A stretch of 16,487 nucleotides of DNA from Nitrospirota bacterium (GCA_011682355.1 JAACEU010000002.1:1-16487), one strand, 5' to 3'. Counted from the stretch's first letter, positions 1 to 7,950 are shown. Notes: generated by a model not told the origin, from the sequence alone. Numbers and translations: made by a program.

Positions 1-1
1 A

Positions 2-688
2 AACGTCAAAGGCATTGGAAAAACCAAAGGATTAAGTGCAAAACTAAAACTCATTTGGCTCACAATCTTTTCAGCCGTTGGAGGATGGTGGTTCTTTAGC
101 AAACTCGGATTTGACTCTATAAACATTCCAATTGTAGGAATAGATGCGATCAAAGTCGGTTGGTGGTACATTCCAATTTTCATTTTAGTAATAATAGCTA
201 CAGCAAATTCAGTAAACTTTACAGATGGACTGGACGGACTCGCAAGCGGCCTCTTGATTATGGCATTTGGAGCATTTGGAATAATTGCATACGCAGAAGG
301 CTTATTGATCCTTGCAACACTATGTATGGTCATCGTAGGAGCCCTACTGGCCTTCCTTTGGTTCAACATTCCCCCCGCAAAGTTCTATATGGGTGACACG
401 GGCTCGCTGGCCCTGGGAGCCACACTGGGAGTCATAGCCATGCTCACAAGCCAAACTCTCACATTACCAATAATCGGATTTATATTTGTAATTGAAACTC
501 TATCGGTAATAATTCAGCTAATATCAAAGAAACTTTTCAAAAGAAAAGTATTCAAAATCGCCCCAATCCACCATCACTTCGAACAATCCGGATGGAAAGA
601 ATCCACAGTAGTCATGAGATTCTGGATCGTAGGTGGAATAATGACTGTATTTGGAACAATCTTCGGTCTAATCAATGTCTTCTTTTAA
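2..688 (+). CDS. mraY: Phospho-N-acetylmuramoyl-pentapeptide-transferase MraY, 3' part
   Basis: MraY is the integral membrane enzyme that moves phospho-MurNAc-pentapeptide from the UDP-linked precursor to undecaprenyl phosphate, making lipid I, the first membrane step of peptidoglycan synthesis. The open frame enters from the left edge and ends with TAA at 686-688, so the N-terminal half is missing. Family motifs are visible: the NFTDGLDGLA magnesium/substrate loop (about 222-251), FYMGDTGSLALG (about 382-417), and the C-terminal PIHHHFE histidine loop (about 563-583). Between them are strongly hydrophobic membrane segments, and the last helix ends in NVFF. The final 21 bases overlap the end of the opposite-strand FecR-like gene, with no terminator between them. 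I have little doubt about the identity; only the start and upstream context cannot be seen. Confidence 0.96.
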   Translation, partial: NVKGIGKTKGLSAKLKLIWLTIFSAVGGWWFFSKLGFDSINIPIVGIDAIKVGWWYIPIFILVIIATANSVNFTDGLDGLASGLLIMAFGAFGIIAYAEGLLILATLCMVIVGALLAFLWFNIPPAKFYMGDTGSLALGATLGVIAMLTSQTLTLPIIGFIFVIETLSVIIQLISKKLFKRKVFKIAPIHHHFEQSGWKESTVVMRFWIVGGIMTVFGTIFGLINVFF

Positions 689-2362
689 CAAAGGCGAAAG
701 AGGTTTGTCACCTTCAATTACTACTCCATATTCCGCTTCAATAACCGGTTCCATTTTCTCTATTTCATCCAATAGCTTAATCCCAACCTCAACATCGTCA
801 ATCAACTCATTTTTCAAATCCTTCTCCTCTTCATCATCAATAGAATCAATAACTTTAATCACATTATCAACACCATCCTTGTAATCACCCACAATTTGCA
901 TAGCCAATTCCTCATCACCCTTCTCAAGAACATCTTCAGCTTCTGACAATTTTGAAAGTACCTGTCCACTCTTTACAACTATCTCCTCATCCACATCATC
1001 AGCTATCAAAATCTCCAATTCCCCAACAGTTTCTTTAATCTCATATGAAGGCGAATCCGGCAAAACAAGACTTAAATTTTTCTTTTGCAATAAAATTTTA
1101 TCCTCAACATACTGCTCCAATTCCTCAGCATATTCATAATCAGTAGTTCTTACGTCCTCAACAAAATTCACATAATCGACAACCATATCGGAATAAGAAG
1201 AAATTGCTTGCTCAACAGCAATGCTATCCTCAATAGTAATATTAGAATCATTTAGTTTAACCTCAGCGGCAATAAGTTTCTTCTCCGCTAAATCAAGCCG
1301 CATCTTCATCTCCTTAATATCATCAAAAGTCATGAGAAGAAGAGCGTTTTCCGTAAAAGAATTTTTTCCATCAAAATCATCCTCAACATCAACTCCGGAT
1401 GCATCAATTTTTGTAGCCAACACTGTTTCCTCAACCTCTGCGACATAAATTTTGTCATTATCAAGATTCCCCTTTACCCAATCTGACGCCTTATCTTCCT
1501 CCTCAATCTTCGTAACCTCAACATAACTCTCTTGACCTAAAACAGCCTTTTCCCCACTCACTACAGTTTCAACAACCTTTGGAGTAACCACTTCCACAAC
1601 ATTCTTATACACATCTACTTCAACATCAGCATCAAAAACACTCACGTTAAACGCAGCTTTCCTGGTTGCGGTGAATACATCTGAATATTGAATAACAAAC
1701 AATGATTTTTTCTCAACCAAATTAAGAACCTTTGACCACATATTTCCACTCAAAAGATCAATTTCAACATAACTTGTAACAATACTCTCAACCGGTCTAT
1801 ACAAAACATCAATCACAATCTCAGTCTCGCCAGACAATCGGCTAACACTATCATCAAAAAACCTTATTGTAGCCTTTCCATCAGCTCCCGTAACAATCCT
1901 ATCCTTTTCAAAAATCCTCATATCTTTCTCCAGCTCTATCATTTCCCCATCTCTCTCAACAGAAACCTCTCCCTCAAATGAATCCAAAACAGTAAATCCA
2001 CTGGCATAGACAACATCTGTACTCACTCCCATGAACATAAACATTGTAAATGTCACGAAAAAAAGCATTGCCACCGCCACAAGCTTCTTCTGGAAAAGGA
2101 AAAAATTGGTAATTGTAAATTTCTTTTGCTGTGTCTTTTCTATTAACGCAAAAACACGCTCTTTAATCCGAGCCCTAACATCAACTCCCAAGCTAAACCT
2201 TATGCCTTGATGCACAATAGCCTCCACAAGTGGAACCTCTAATTGAGATTGAATTCTACTTCTAAGAGCAAGTTTCCTTGCTTCGTCAAGTTTAGGTTTC
2301 TGAACTCCTTTTAAAGCCTCACCCAAAGCTTCCAGTGCCAGTTGTTCTTGATTGTCTTCCAT
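668..2362 (-). CDS. FecR-like single-pass membrane protein, probable partner of the adjacent ECF sigma factor
   Basis: This 564-residue protein follows the ECF sigma gene after 50 nt on the same strand, the usual place for an anti-sigma or signal-sensing regulator. Residues 1-92 are polar and presumably cytoplasmic, 93-113 form one hydrophobic helix ending in FMFMGV, and about 120-270 resemble a FecR domain (DSFEGEVSVERDG, then DRIVTGADGKATIRFFDDS and LLSGNMWSKV), read here as extracytoplasmic. Residues about 300-564 are very acidic, Glu/Asp/Lys-rich, predicted helical and probably coiled-coil, with no recognised catalytic motif. The N-terminal part is not an obvious zinc anti-sigma domain (no HxxxCxxC), so the sigma-binding role is inferred from position and topology. 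The start ATG has no Shine-Dalgarno sequence. The 3' end overlaps mraY by 21 bp, tail to tail. An alternative is a cell-envelope structural protein that merely carries a FecR fold. Confidence 0.8.
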   Translation of the reverse strand: MEDNQEQLALEALGEALKGVQKPKLDEARKLALRSRIQSQLEVPLVEAIVHQGIRFSLGVDVRARIKERVFALIEKTQQKKFTITNFFLFQKKLVAVAMLFFVTFTMFMFMGVSTDVVYASGFTVLDSFEGEVSVERDGEMIELEKDMRIFEKDRIVTGADGKATIRFFDDSVSRLSGETEIVIDVLYRPVESIVTSYVEIDLLSGNMWSKVLNLVEKKSLFVIQYSDVFTATRKAAFNVSVFDADVEVDVYKNVVEVVTPKVVETVVSGEKAVLGQESYVEVTKIEEEDKASDWVKGNLDNDKIYVAEVEETVLATKIDASGVDVEDDFDGKNSFTENALLLMTFDDIKEMKMRLDLAEKKLIAAEVKLNDSNITIEDSIAVEQAISSYSDMVVDYVNFVEDVRTTDYEYAEELEQYVEDKILLQKKNLSLVLPDSPSYEIKETVGELEILIADDVDEEIVVKSGQVLSKLSEAEDVLEKGDEELAMQIVGDYKDGVDNVIKVIDSIDDEEEKDLKNELIDDVEVGIKLLDEIEKMEPVIEAEYGVVIEGDKPLSPLLKEDID

Positions 2363-2412
2363 ATTATTGTTTAATGCAGCTTTGCAAACGATAATTTATA
2401 CTTGGTGTTACA

Positions 2413-2997
2413 CTAAAACTCATACTTGATTCCCATGTCCAACATCTCTTTTTTCAAAGCTTTTAAAGCTCTATGCTGAAGTATTCTCAAGCTACCCTCA
2501 CTTTTGCCCAAAATCTGAGCAATTTCAGTATTAGTCAGTTCATTAATAAATTTGTACAAAATTATGTCTTGATAGCTTTGTTTCAAGTTCTTCATAGCTC
2601 CCTTCAAATTATCTTTATCCAAACTTCGTTCAGCCATACGAATAGCATTATGTTCCCTATCCTTAGTTGGAACATCTATGCCCAATTCACTATAATCCCT
2701 GTCTTTTTTTGATCGATAATAATCAACCACAAGATTATGAGCAATTCTGTATACCCATGCCGAAAATGAGTTCTTTTTCTTAACTTTATACTTATCAATA
2801 TTTTCCCACACTTTCATAAACACAATCTCGACCAAATCCTCCGCATCCGTTGATTTAACACGATAAAACACATATCGAAAAATCTGGTCGATAAAAAGAT
2901 CATAAAGTTGCGAAAATGCGTCATGGTCACCTTCTTTCACTCGAACGACCAAGGCTTCTGTTTGAACTTTCTTGTTTTTCTTCTCATCATTTGACAT
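2413..2997 (-). CDS. RNA polymerase sigma factor, ECF (sigma-70) family
   Basis: A 194-residue group 4 sigma factor that would direct RNA polymerase to a specific regulon. Region 2 spans about 25-95 (FSQLYDLFIDQIFRYVFYRV, AEDLVEIVFMKVWENI, then FSAWVYRIAHNLVVDYYR) and is the core-binding and -10-recognition part. Region 4 spans about 130-185, with a helix-turn-helix around 153-176 (LTNTEIAQILGKSEGSLRILQHRA) that would read the -35. The linker 100-128 is short and charged. It is first in a two-gene unit with the FecR-like protein, so the pair may be autoregulated. The start ATG at 2997 follows an A/T-only stretch with no Shine-Dalgarno sequence. A TTGACT element lies about 50 nt upstream. The family assignment is secure; the inducing signal and regulon cannot be told from sequence. 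Confidence 0.93.
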   Translation of the reverse strand: MSNDEKKNKKVQTEALVVRVKEGDHDAFSQLYDLFIDQIFRYVFYRVKSTDAEDLVEIVFMKVWENIDKYKVKKKNSFSAWVYRIAHNLVVDYYRSKKDRDYSELGIDVPTKDREHNAIRMAERSLDKDNLKGAMKNLKQSYQDIILYKFINELTNTEIAQILGKSEGSLRILQHRALKALKKEMLDMGIKYEF

Positions 2998-3022
2998 TAA
3001 AAAAAGTTAATCGAGCACAAAT

Positions 3023-3051
3023 ACTAAACATCAAAACTACAAAAAAGTCAA
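3023..3051 (-). promoter_or_regulatory. Possible promoter of the sigma factor gene
   Basis: On the minus strand TTGACT (3046-3051) is followed by a weak -10. The choices are TTTAGT at 17 nt (3023-3028) or TAGTAT at 19 nt (3021-3026). The -35 is good, the -10 is ambiguous. It is divergent from the ferritin promoter, whose -35 starts 17 nt to the right. Confidence 0.35.
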
Positions 3052-3067
3052 GGCACGAACGGATATG

Positions 3068-3096
3068 TTGATAATTTCCGGAAAAAACATTATATT
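3068..3096 (+). promoter_or_regulatory. Sigma70-type promoter of the ferritin-like gene
   Basis: TTGATA (3068-3073), a 17-nt spacer and TATATT (3091-3096) form a near-consensus promoter. Transcription would begin near 3103, leaving a leader of about 25 nt before the ATG at 3129. The leader contains no Shine-Dalgarno-like purine run. Confidence 0.75.
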
Positions 3097-3128
3097 CCCC
3101 TCGAACCATATTTTTTAACTCATTTATC

Positions 3129-3551
3129 ATGGCAATCACAAAGGAAGAATTTACTAAGGAACTAAACAAAGATCTCGAATATGAATATGCTGCTGCTATA
3201 CAATACGTACAACATGCCGCTGTTATTACAGGTCCGGAGTATGATGCTATTGCGAAAGAACTAGTTGTGCATTCTAATGAAGAAATGATGCACGCAAACA
3301 TGATTTCTGTTGCCATCACAGACTTGGGAGGAATTCCTACAGTTGACGTTGACGAAAGACACGTTTCGCAGGTATCAAAAGAGATGCTGGAACAAGACCT
3401 CGCAGGCGAAGAAACAGCAATCAAACGTTACAAAGAAAGAGTTGCACAAGCACGAGAACTAGGCGAATTTGGACAAGCAAGAGTTCTAGAACAAATCCTT
3501 ATGGACGAAGAGGAACACAGAAGAGACCTAATGAGCTCACTGGGAAGATAA
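3129..3551 (+). CDS. Bacterioferritin-like diiron ferritin
   Basis: A 140-residue four-helix ferritin-like protein, slightly shorter than E. coli bacterioferritin (158). The diiron site residues fall where expected: Glu19 in LEYEYAAAIQY, Glu52 and His55 in NEEMMHA, Glu95 in GEETAIKRY, and Glu127 with His130 in DEEEHRRDL. This supports ferroxidase and iron-storage activity, or peroxide detoxification, in the cytoplasm. Met53, one residue after Glu52, aligns by eye with the Met52 heme ligand of bacterioferritin, and GIPTVD matches the following GLPxxxD turn. The gene stands alone behind its own promoter. Its last 15 bases overlap the end of the opposite-strand FBPase gene. A ferritin-like domain protein that does not assemble into a 24-mer cannot be excluded. 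Confidence 0.9.
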   Translation: MAITKEEFTKELNKDLEYEYAAAIQYVQHAAVITGPEYDAIAKELVVHSNEEMMHANMISVAITDLGGIPTVDVDERHVSQVSKEMLEQDLAGEETAIKRYKERVAQARELGEFGQARVLEQILMDEEEHRRDLMSSLGR

Positions 3552-4466
3552 ATATTCTTCACATCTCGCAACTTCTTCCTTACTTCCGATAAATATTGGA
3601 GTTCTTTGATCTAATTTTTCCACAGTCTTTTCCAATATTCGAACATTTCCATCTGTTGAAGCACCACCGGCCTGCTCCATAAGCAAACTCATTGGCGCAC
3701 ATTCATACAAAATTCTTAGCTTTCCATTTGGAGCATCCTCATAACCCGGATAAGAGAAAATTCCCTTACCTTTCAGAAGAATTGAATTAATATCCGGCAC
3801 CATTCCCCCACTATATCGCAACGTGTATTGTTCTTTCATCCAATATGTCACCAACTTCAAATAATCCTCACGCACAGCACAAGCTCTCAAATTTCCCGGA
3901 GCAAACATTTTCCCCTCACCGACCCGAATATCACCCTTACACATCACAAATTCTCCTTTGTCATCCATCTGAAATTTCACAACCCCCTTTTTCACAGTCA
4001 AAATCATCGTAGTACTCGGCCCATAAACCGCAATCATCGACGCAAGCTGATCATCACCCTTCACCCCAACAAAAGTATCCGTCTTGTAAATCCCAACGAT
4101 CGTTCCAACCGTCAAATTCACATCCACCAATGATGAACCATCCAAAGGATCATAACAAACAGCGTATTCCCCTTTCGAAGACCCCGCCGTGGCGGTGGCT
4201 CCAACGTCCATCTCGTCAGGTAATTCCTCCGACGCTACCACCCCCACATATTCATTTTTCTTGAATAATTCTCCCAAAATTTCGTCGCTCAAAACATCCA
4301 AAGCCAACTGCTCCTCCCCATAAATATTCTCAGTACCCGCTTTTCCTTTGTCAGAAATCTTTATCGCCTCAGAAATACTTGCCACCCCTTCCTTCAAAGA
4401 CATAAAAATAGAATGAAGTTCATCGCCCACCCCTTGTTCCTTCAAATATTTACTTAATGTCTGCAT
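3537..4466 (-). CDS. fbp: Fructose-1,6-bisphosphatase, class I
   Basis: Hydrolyses fructose-1,6-bisphosphate to fructose-6-phosphate, the committed step of gluconeogenesis. The 309-residue length is slightly below the usual 330 or so. Metal-site residues are present: Glu80-Glu81 (VASEELP), Asp106 and Asp109 in DPLDGSS, and Glu255 in LRILYECAPMSLLMEQAGG, the class I signature. Substrate-binding residues lie in YSGGMVPDINSILLKG and GIFSYPGY. It starts 1 nt after the GAPDH-1 stop codon (TAA-T-ATG), implying translational coupling in an aldolase-GAPDH-FBPase unit. The loop just before the DPLDGSS strand (residues about 89-96, GATATAGS) is encoded by a GC-rich palindrome that recurs elsewhere in the window. 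The gene ends inside the last codons of the convergent ferritin gene. The identity is secure; allosteric control cannot be judged. Confidence 0.95.
   Translation of the reverse strand: MQTLSKYLKEQGVGDELHSIFMSLKEGVASISEAIKISDKGKAGTENIYGEEQLALDVLSDEILGELFKKNEYVGVVASEELPDEMDVGATATAGSSKGEYAVCYDPLDGSSLVDVNLTVGTIVGIYKTDTFVGVKGDDQLASMIAVYGPSTTMILTVKKGVVKFQMDDKGEFVMCKGDIRVGEGKMFAPGNLRACAVREDYLKLVTYWMKEQYTLRYSGGMVPDINSILLKGKGIFSYPGYEDAPNGKLRILYECAPMSLLMEQAGGASTDGNVRILEKTVEKLDQRTPIFIGSKEEVARCEEYLSSQ
4182..4197. repeat. GC-rich dispersed palindrome, copy inside fbp
   Basis: Plus-strand core CCCCGCCGTGGCGGTG. It matches the copy at 5298-5313 at 14 of 16 positions and resembles the palindrome at 12801-12816. 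In fbp it is read as the low-complexity stretch T-A-T-A-G within a loop that varies in the family. Confidence 0.6.
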
Positions 4467-4467
4467 A

Positions 4468-5496
4468 TTATTTTTTGTTAAACCACCTTAATAAATCCTG
4501 AATTCTACTCACATATCCCCATTCATTATCGTACCAAGCAATCACTTTCACATAACCACCCGGCATAACTTTTGTACTTAATGTATCAATAATCGAAGAA
4601 CGACTATCTTTCCTGAAATCAATTGAAACCAAAGGTTCATCTTCCGTCCCAAGAACCCTTTTCATTTCACCTTTTTCATATTTCTTGAAAGCTCCATTCA
4701 CATCCTCCACGCTGACATCCTTCCCCAACTTCGCCACCACATCCACACAAGAAACGGTAGGCACCGGCACACGAAATGCCATCCCATCAACTTTTCCTTC
4801 AAGATCGGGAATCACACGACCAAGAGACTTCATAGCACCTGTAGTTGTTGGGATTATTGACTCCGTAGTCGCACGTGCACGCCGAAAATCTTTTGGGTTC
4901 GAATTATCAAGCAAGTTTTGTGTAAATGTAAACGCATGAATTGTAGTCACAAATGACATCTCGACCCCAAAAGTTTCATGCAACACTTTCATCAGGGGAG
5001 CCAAACAATTTGTAGTACAAGAAGCGTTTGAAATCACTCTGTAATCTTTTGGATCAAATTCTTTCTCATTCACCCCCATCACAATATTTGGGACATCAGA
5101 TTCCTTGCAAGGAGCCGTGATCAAAACCTTCTTTGCCCCGGCCTTCAAATGCTTCTCCACATCGGCCTTCAATGTGAATTTTCCGGTAGATTCGATCACC
5201 ACATCAATATCATGCTTTGCCCAATTAAGATCCGCCGGATCCTTGATCTGATAAACATGAACGATTTTTCCATTCACCTTTAAATCACCCCCACCTGCCC
5301 CACCCTGGCGGTGGTCCACCTGAATATCCGCATCACACTTCCCATAAAGAGAATCGTGCTTCAATAAATGCGCATGAGAATCAGCCTTCGCTCGACTATT
5401 TATTGCTACAACTTCAATATCATCAGTTTCCAAAACTTGTCTGTGAAAATCTCGACCAATTCGACCATAACCGTTTATTGCAACTTTTATAGGCAT
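4468..5496 (-). CDS. Glyceraldehyde-3-phosphate dehydrogenase 1, probably the gluconeogenic NADP-type enzyme
   Basis: A 342-residue phosphorylating GAPDH, interconverting glyceraldehyde-3-phosphate and 1,3-bisphosphoglycerate. The Rossmann motif NGYGRIGR is at 8-15, catalytic Cys160 in [12 protein letters not shown], catalytic His187 in TTIHAFT, and WYDNEWGY near the C-terminus. At the ribose site the usual Asn-Asp is Asn33-Ser34-Arg35, and the S-loop reads LDNSNPKDFRR in place of LDLPHKDLRR. Loss of that Asp is known in GapB-type enzymes that accept NADP(H), so a biosynthetic role is inferred. The neighbours agree: aldolase lies upstream by 25 nt and FBPase 1 nt downstream. An extra segment HRQGGAGGGD (62-71), partly encoded by the dispersed palindrome, sits in a surface loop before LKVNGKIV. 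A second GAPDH with Asn-Asp lies at 10410-11444. Confidence 0.95.
   Translation of the reverse strand: MPIKVAINGYGRIGRDFHRQVLETDDIEVVAINSRAKADSHAHLLKHDSLYGKCDADIQVDHRQGGAGGGDLKVNGKIVHVYQIKDPADLNWAKHDIDVVIESTGKFTLKADVEKHLKAGAKKVLITAPCKESDVPNIVMGVNEKEFDPKDYRVISNASCTTNCLAPLMKVLHETFGVEMSFVTTIHAFTFTQNLLDNSNPKDFRRARATTESIIPTTTGAMKSLGRVIPDLEGKVDGMAFRVPVPTVSCVDVVAKLGKDVSVEDVNGAFKKYEKGEMKRVLGTEDEPLVSIDFRKDSRSSIIDTLSTKVMPGGYVKVIAWYDNEWGYVSRIQDLLRWFNKK
5298..5313. repeat. GC-rich dispersed palindrome, copy inside GAPDH-1
   Basis: Plus-strand core CCCCACCCTGGCGGTG. It can form a hairpin with arms CCACC (5300-5304) and GGTGG (5310-5314). It is read here as H-R-Q-G-G, a different frame from the fbp copy, so the similarity is at DNA level rather than protein level. 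Confidence 0.6.
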
Positions 5497-5521
5497 TTCT
5501 TTTGTTGTTTATTTGATAAGC

Positions 5522-6556
5522 TCACTTCTTGTATAATTCCGATTTTCCACTACCCAAAAATGCATCTCGCATCATCATGGCAACATGCTCAGTCATTTCT
5601 TTTTCCGCTTCTGTGAAATCAATCTTATTCCATTCTTCTTCAAACTGATCCAATACTTTTCGACGCGGTTTATCCAGCTCTTCACCACGAGCATCCATTC
5701 TATCAAGCAGATCTTGTGGGAAATGTTTGAACCAAATGTCAGAAATAGATGTAGCATAGTTAAATTTGCGCGCTCCGTTCTCAACACACTTATTGAATAC
5801 TTCAGGAGTAAGTCCGCTACCTCCATGCATTACGCCATAAGCCCCGAGCGATCTAACACCTACGCATATTTCCTTTATTCTATCAAAACCGATAATAGGC
5901 TGCTTCAAATAGTTCCCATGCCCATTCCCTACAAAAAACGCAATCGCATCCGCTCCGGTTTCTTCAATAAGTCTTTTACAATCTTCCGCTTTTGAATAAT
6001 ATTGCTCGATAGTTTCCTCAACATTCGGATCAGCCAAAGCCGCCGCGTTTCCGATTTCCCCATCCTCAACTTCCAAAGAAATCCCCAGAGGGTGAACCTT
6101 CGCCGAAACTTCCTTGCATTTAGCTATATTTTCATCTAATGGAAGCTTGGATAGATCAACTTCAGCCGAAGAAAACCCGGCCTCAATCGTTCGTTGGATA
6201 CATCCATCAACATCTTTTTGAATATGATCATGATGAAGACAAACCGGCACGCTGTAGCCATATTTTTCGATCATTTTCTCAATAGCAGGATAAGCAAAAC
6301 CGGCCAATCTCTCCGGCAGCATATTACAATAAACCGCTTCGCTCTCAGCAATTTCCAAAATCACAGGAGATTTTTCCTGCCAAGCCGCCTCAATAACAGC
6401 ATTTAATATAAAACGACTCCTCGCATTACACGCAGGAATTCCAAATCCGTGCTCATCCGCAACAGAAAGAAGAGTTTGTAAATTCGACAAAGTGTATCCC
6501 CCTGCCATTTCTCGCACATGAGGATTATTTGCCTTAGAAAATTCAGCAACCGCCAT
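5522..6556 (-). CDS. fba: Class II (metal-dependent) fructose-bisphosphate aldolase
   Basis: Condenses dihydroxyacetone phosphate and glyceraldehyde-3-phosphate to fructose-1,6-bisphosphate, or the reverse. The 344-residue protein has the class II zinc and catalytic signature: HHDH at 108-111 (catalytic Asp110, ligand His111), an acidic ligand loop SLEVEDGEIGN (160-170), His213 in GNGHGNY and His244 in MHGGSGL. The first loop departs from the common ELGxxGGxED pattern, and GNGHG replaces the usual GTxHG, so this is a divergent branch; tagatose-bisphosphate activity is possible. It leads the aldolase, GAPDH-1, FBPase series, with 25 nt to GAPDH-1. Upstream it is 68 nt from the ftsL-like gene, so it may lie on one long transcript with rsmH or start from its own weak promoter. 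No Shine-Dalgarno sequence precedes the ATG; Met17 is a possible alternative start. Confidence 0.93.
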   Translation of the reverse strand: MAVAEFSKANNPHVREMAGGYTLSNLQTLLSVADEHGFGIPACNARSRFILNAVIEAAWQEKSPVILEIAESEAVYCNMLPERLAGFAYPAIEKMIEKYGYSVPVCLHHDHIQKDVDGCIQRTIEAGFSSAEVDLSKLPLDENIAKCKEVSAKVHPLGISLEVEDGEIGNAAALADPNVEETIEQYYSKAEDCKRLIEETGADAIAFFVGNGHGNYLKQPIIGFDRIKEICVGVRSLGAYGVMHGGSGLTPEVFNKCVENGARKFNYATSISDIWFKHFPQDLLDRMDARGEELDKPRRKVLDQFEEEWNKIDFTEAEKEMTEHVAMMMRDAFLGSGKSELYKK

Positions 6557-6624
6557 AGTTCATAGGTTAAAATTGCTTTGAGAATAATAGAATCAACTAA
6601 TAAACTCAACCATAAAATCATAAC

Positions 6625-6978
6625 CTATTTACTGGCAATTGCCGTATCGCTGTTCAGATAAACGATTTGATTTGGTTTTTTCATTGACTGAACCTTCGAA
6701 GATTGCTGAATGTAATTTAGAGAACGAACTTGGGAGATTTGCATGTCCACCCTTTCACTCTCCTTAACAATTTCCTGATGGGCAGACTCAAGAGAATTGA
6801 GAACATAACCTTTTGTTACTTGTCGTGCAGAAAACATTAATGCTATCACCGTAATAAGCGCAACAAACACAACAAGAGAAGTAATCAGAAATGCAGGACC
6901 GAGTTCGAGTTTCGGAAATAACCGACGAATCAGACTTCGTCTATACTCTGTACCTCGATTAAGAATGAGTTGTGACAT
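6625..6978 (-). CDS. FtsL-like single-pass division protein
   Basis: A 117-residue protein with a basic cytoplasmic head (1-26, RRSLIRRLFPKLE), one transmembrane helix (about 27-49, LGPAFLITSLVVFVALITVIALM) and an extracytoplasmic helical segment (about 51-100) of coiled-coil character. This is the topology of FtsL/DivIC-type divisome proteins, which link FtsQ and FtsB to the septal synthase. Sequence similarity in this family is always low; the call rests on topology plus the position 39 nt downstream of rsmH, the classical mraW-ftsL order of the dcw cluster. The expected next dcw gene (a penicillin-binding protein) is absent: the strand continues into fructose-bisphosphate aldolase. No Shine-Dalgarno sequence precedes the start. 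Confidence 0.7.
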   Translation of the reverse strand: MSQLILNRGTEYRRSLIRRLFPKLELGPAFLITSLVVFVALITVIALMFSARQVTKGYVLNSLESAHQEIVKESERVDMQISQVRSLNYIQQSSKVQSMKKPNQIVYLNSDTAIASK

Positions 6979-7017
6979 TTATTTTGTGATAGGAATGAAT
7001 GAGTTTGGGGAAGGAAC

Positions 7018-7950
7018 CTATGCGTTCCTCAGTTTTTCGTAAGCTCTTAGTTTTGCGCTTCTACTCCGTGGATTTTCTTCAATCTCTTGGTCAGTGGGAA
7101 TTACCGGTTTTTTTGTAAGCTTTTTCACTATAGGATCGCCGAATGTTTGATATATAGATTGTTCTTTCGTAGCCGGCGGTTTTTCCAATTCTTTAAAAAA
7201 CTTCTTTACAATGCGATCTTCGAGTGAGTGGTAGGAAATTACAACAACCCTTCCGCCAACCTTCATAACCTCAATCGACTGTTCAAGCGCTTCTTTCAAA
7301 GCGTTGAGTTCATCGTTTACTTCGATCCGGAGGGCTTGAAATATTTTGGTGGCCGGGTGTGTTTTTGATGCTCTCTTCGATCTCTTTCTTGGGAGAATCG
7401 CCTCTAGAAAGTCAGCAAATTCAGTTGTTGTACTAAATTTTTTATCGCTCCTTCTAGAACATATCTCCCTGGCAACCTTTCTAGACATTTTTTCCTCTCC
7501 GTATTCGAAGAAAATTTTAATCAATTCCTCCTCAGAGTAAGTATTTATAACTTTCTCCGCAGTCAGCTCTCCTTGTGAATTAAATCTCATATCCAGAGGA
7601 CCTTCTTTTGAAAAAGAGAATCCTCTACTCGCATCATCCACATGTGGAGAAGAAAGGCCAAGATCAAACAGAATTGCATCAACTCCGCGGCTGGTAATCC
7701 TACTTTTCAAGTGTCGAAAATTATCGTAAATGTAATCAATTTGTTTTTTATAGCTCTCTAATCTCTTTTTCGCCTCTTCCAGGTTCCTTTCATCCTGTTC
7801 AAAAGCAATCAATCTTCCATCTTCTCCAATACTTTTGAGAATATCTTTAGAATGTCCACCTAAACCTAACGTTGCATCTACTACTACTTCTCCACCTTTC
7901 AAATTTAGATATTTTTGAACATCATTTTTTAAAACTGATAAATGTTCCAT
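7018..7950 (-). CDS. rsmH: 16S rRNA (cytosine(1402)-N(4))-methyltransferase RsmH (MraW)
   Basis: An SAM-dependent methyltransferase that modifies C1402 in the decoding centre of 16S rRNA. The 310-residue length is typical. Visible motifs are VDATLGLGGHSKDIL (24-38, SAM loop), the acidic residue that holds the cofactor ribose in IAFEQDERNL, FDLGLSSPHVDDASRGFSF followed by GPLDMR, THPATKIFQALRIEVNDEL, ISYHSLEDRIVKKFF and the basic C-terminal RSRSAKLRAYEK. It is the first gene of a minus-strand run continuing to the ftsL-like gene and the gluconeogenic genes. The usual mraZ regulator upstream is missing; instead 269 nt of non-coding sequence separate it from an HNH gene on the same strand. The start ATG follows an A/T-rich stretch without a Shine-Dalgarno site. 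Confidence 0.97.
   Translation of the reverse strand: MEHLSVLKNDVQKYLNLKGGEVVVDATLGLGGHSKDILKSIGEDGRLIAFEQDERNLEEAKKRLESYKKQIDYIYDNFRHLKSRITSRGVDAILFDLGLSSPHVDDASRGFSFSKEGPLDMRFNSQGELTAEKVINTYSEEELIKIFFEYGEEKMSRKVAREICSRRSDKKFSTTTEFADFLEAILPRKRSKRASKTHPATKIFQALRIEVNDELNALKEALEQSIEVMKVGGRVVVISYHSLEDRIVKKFFKELEKPPATKEQSIYQTFGDPIVKKLTKKPVIPTDQEIEENPRSRSAKLRAYEKLRNA

Noticed and set aside
2987..3424. 145-residue minus-strand open frame covering the ferritin gene
   Set aside because: It is antisense to a gene with a complete diiron site, has a low-complexity Ser/Cys-rich translation, and has no motif.
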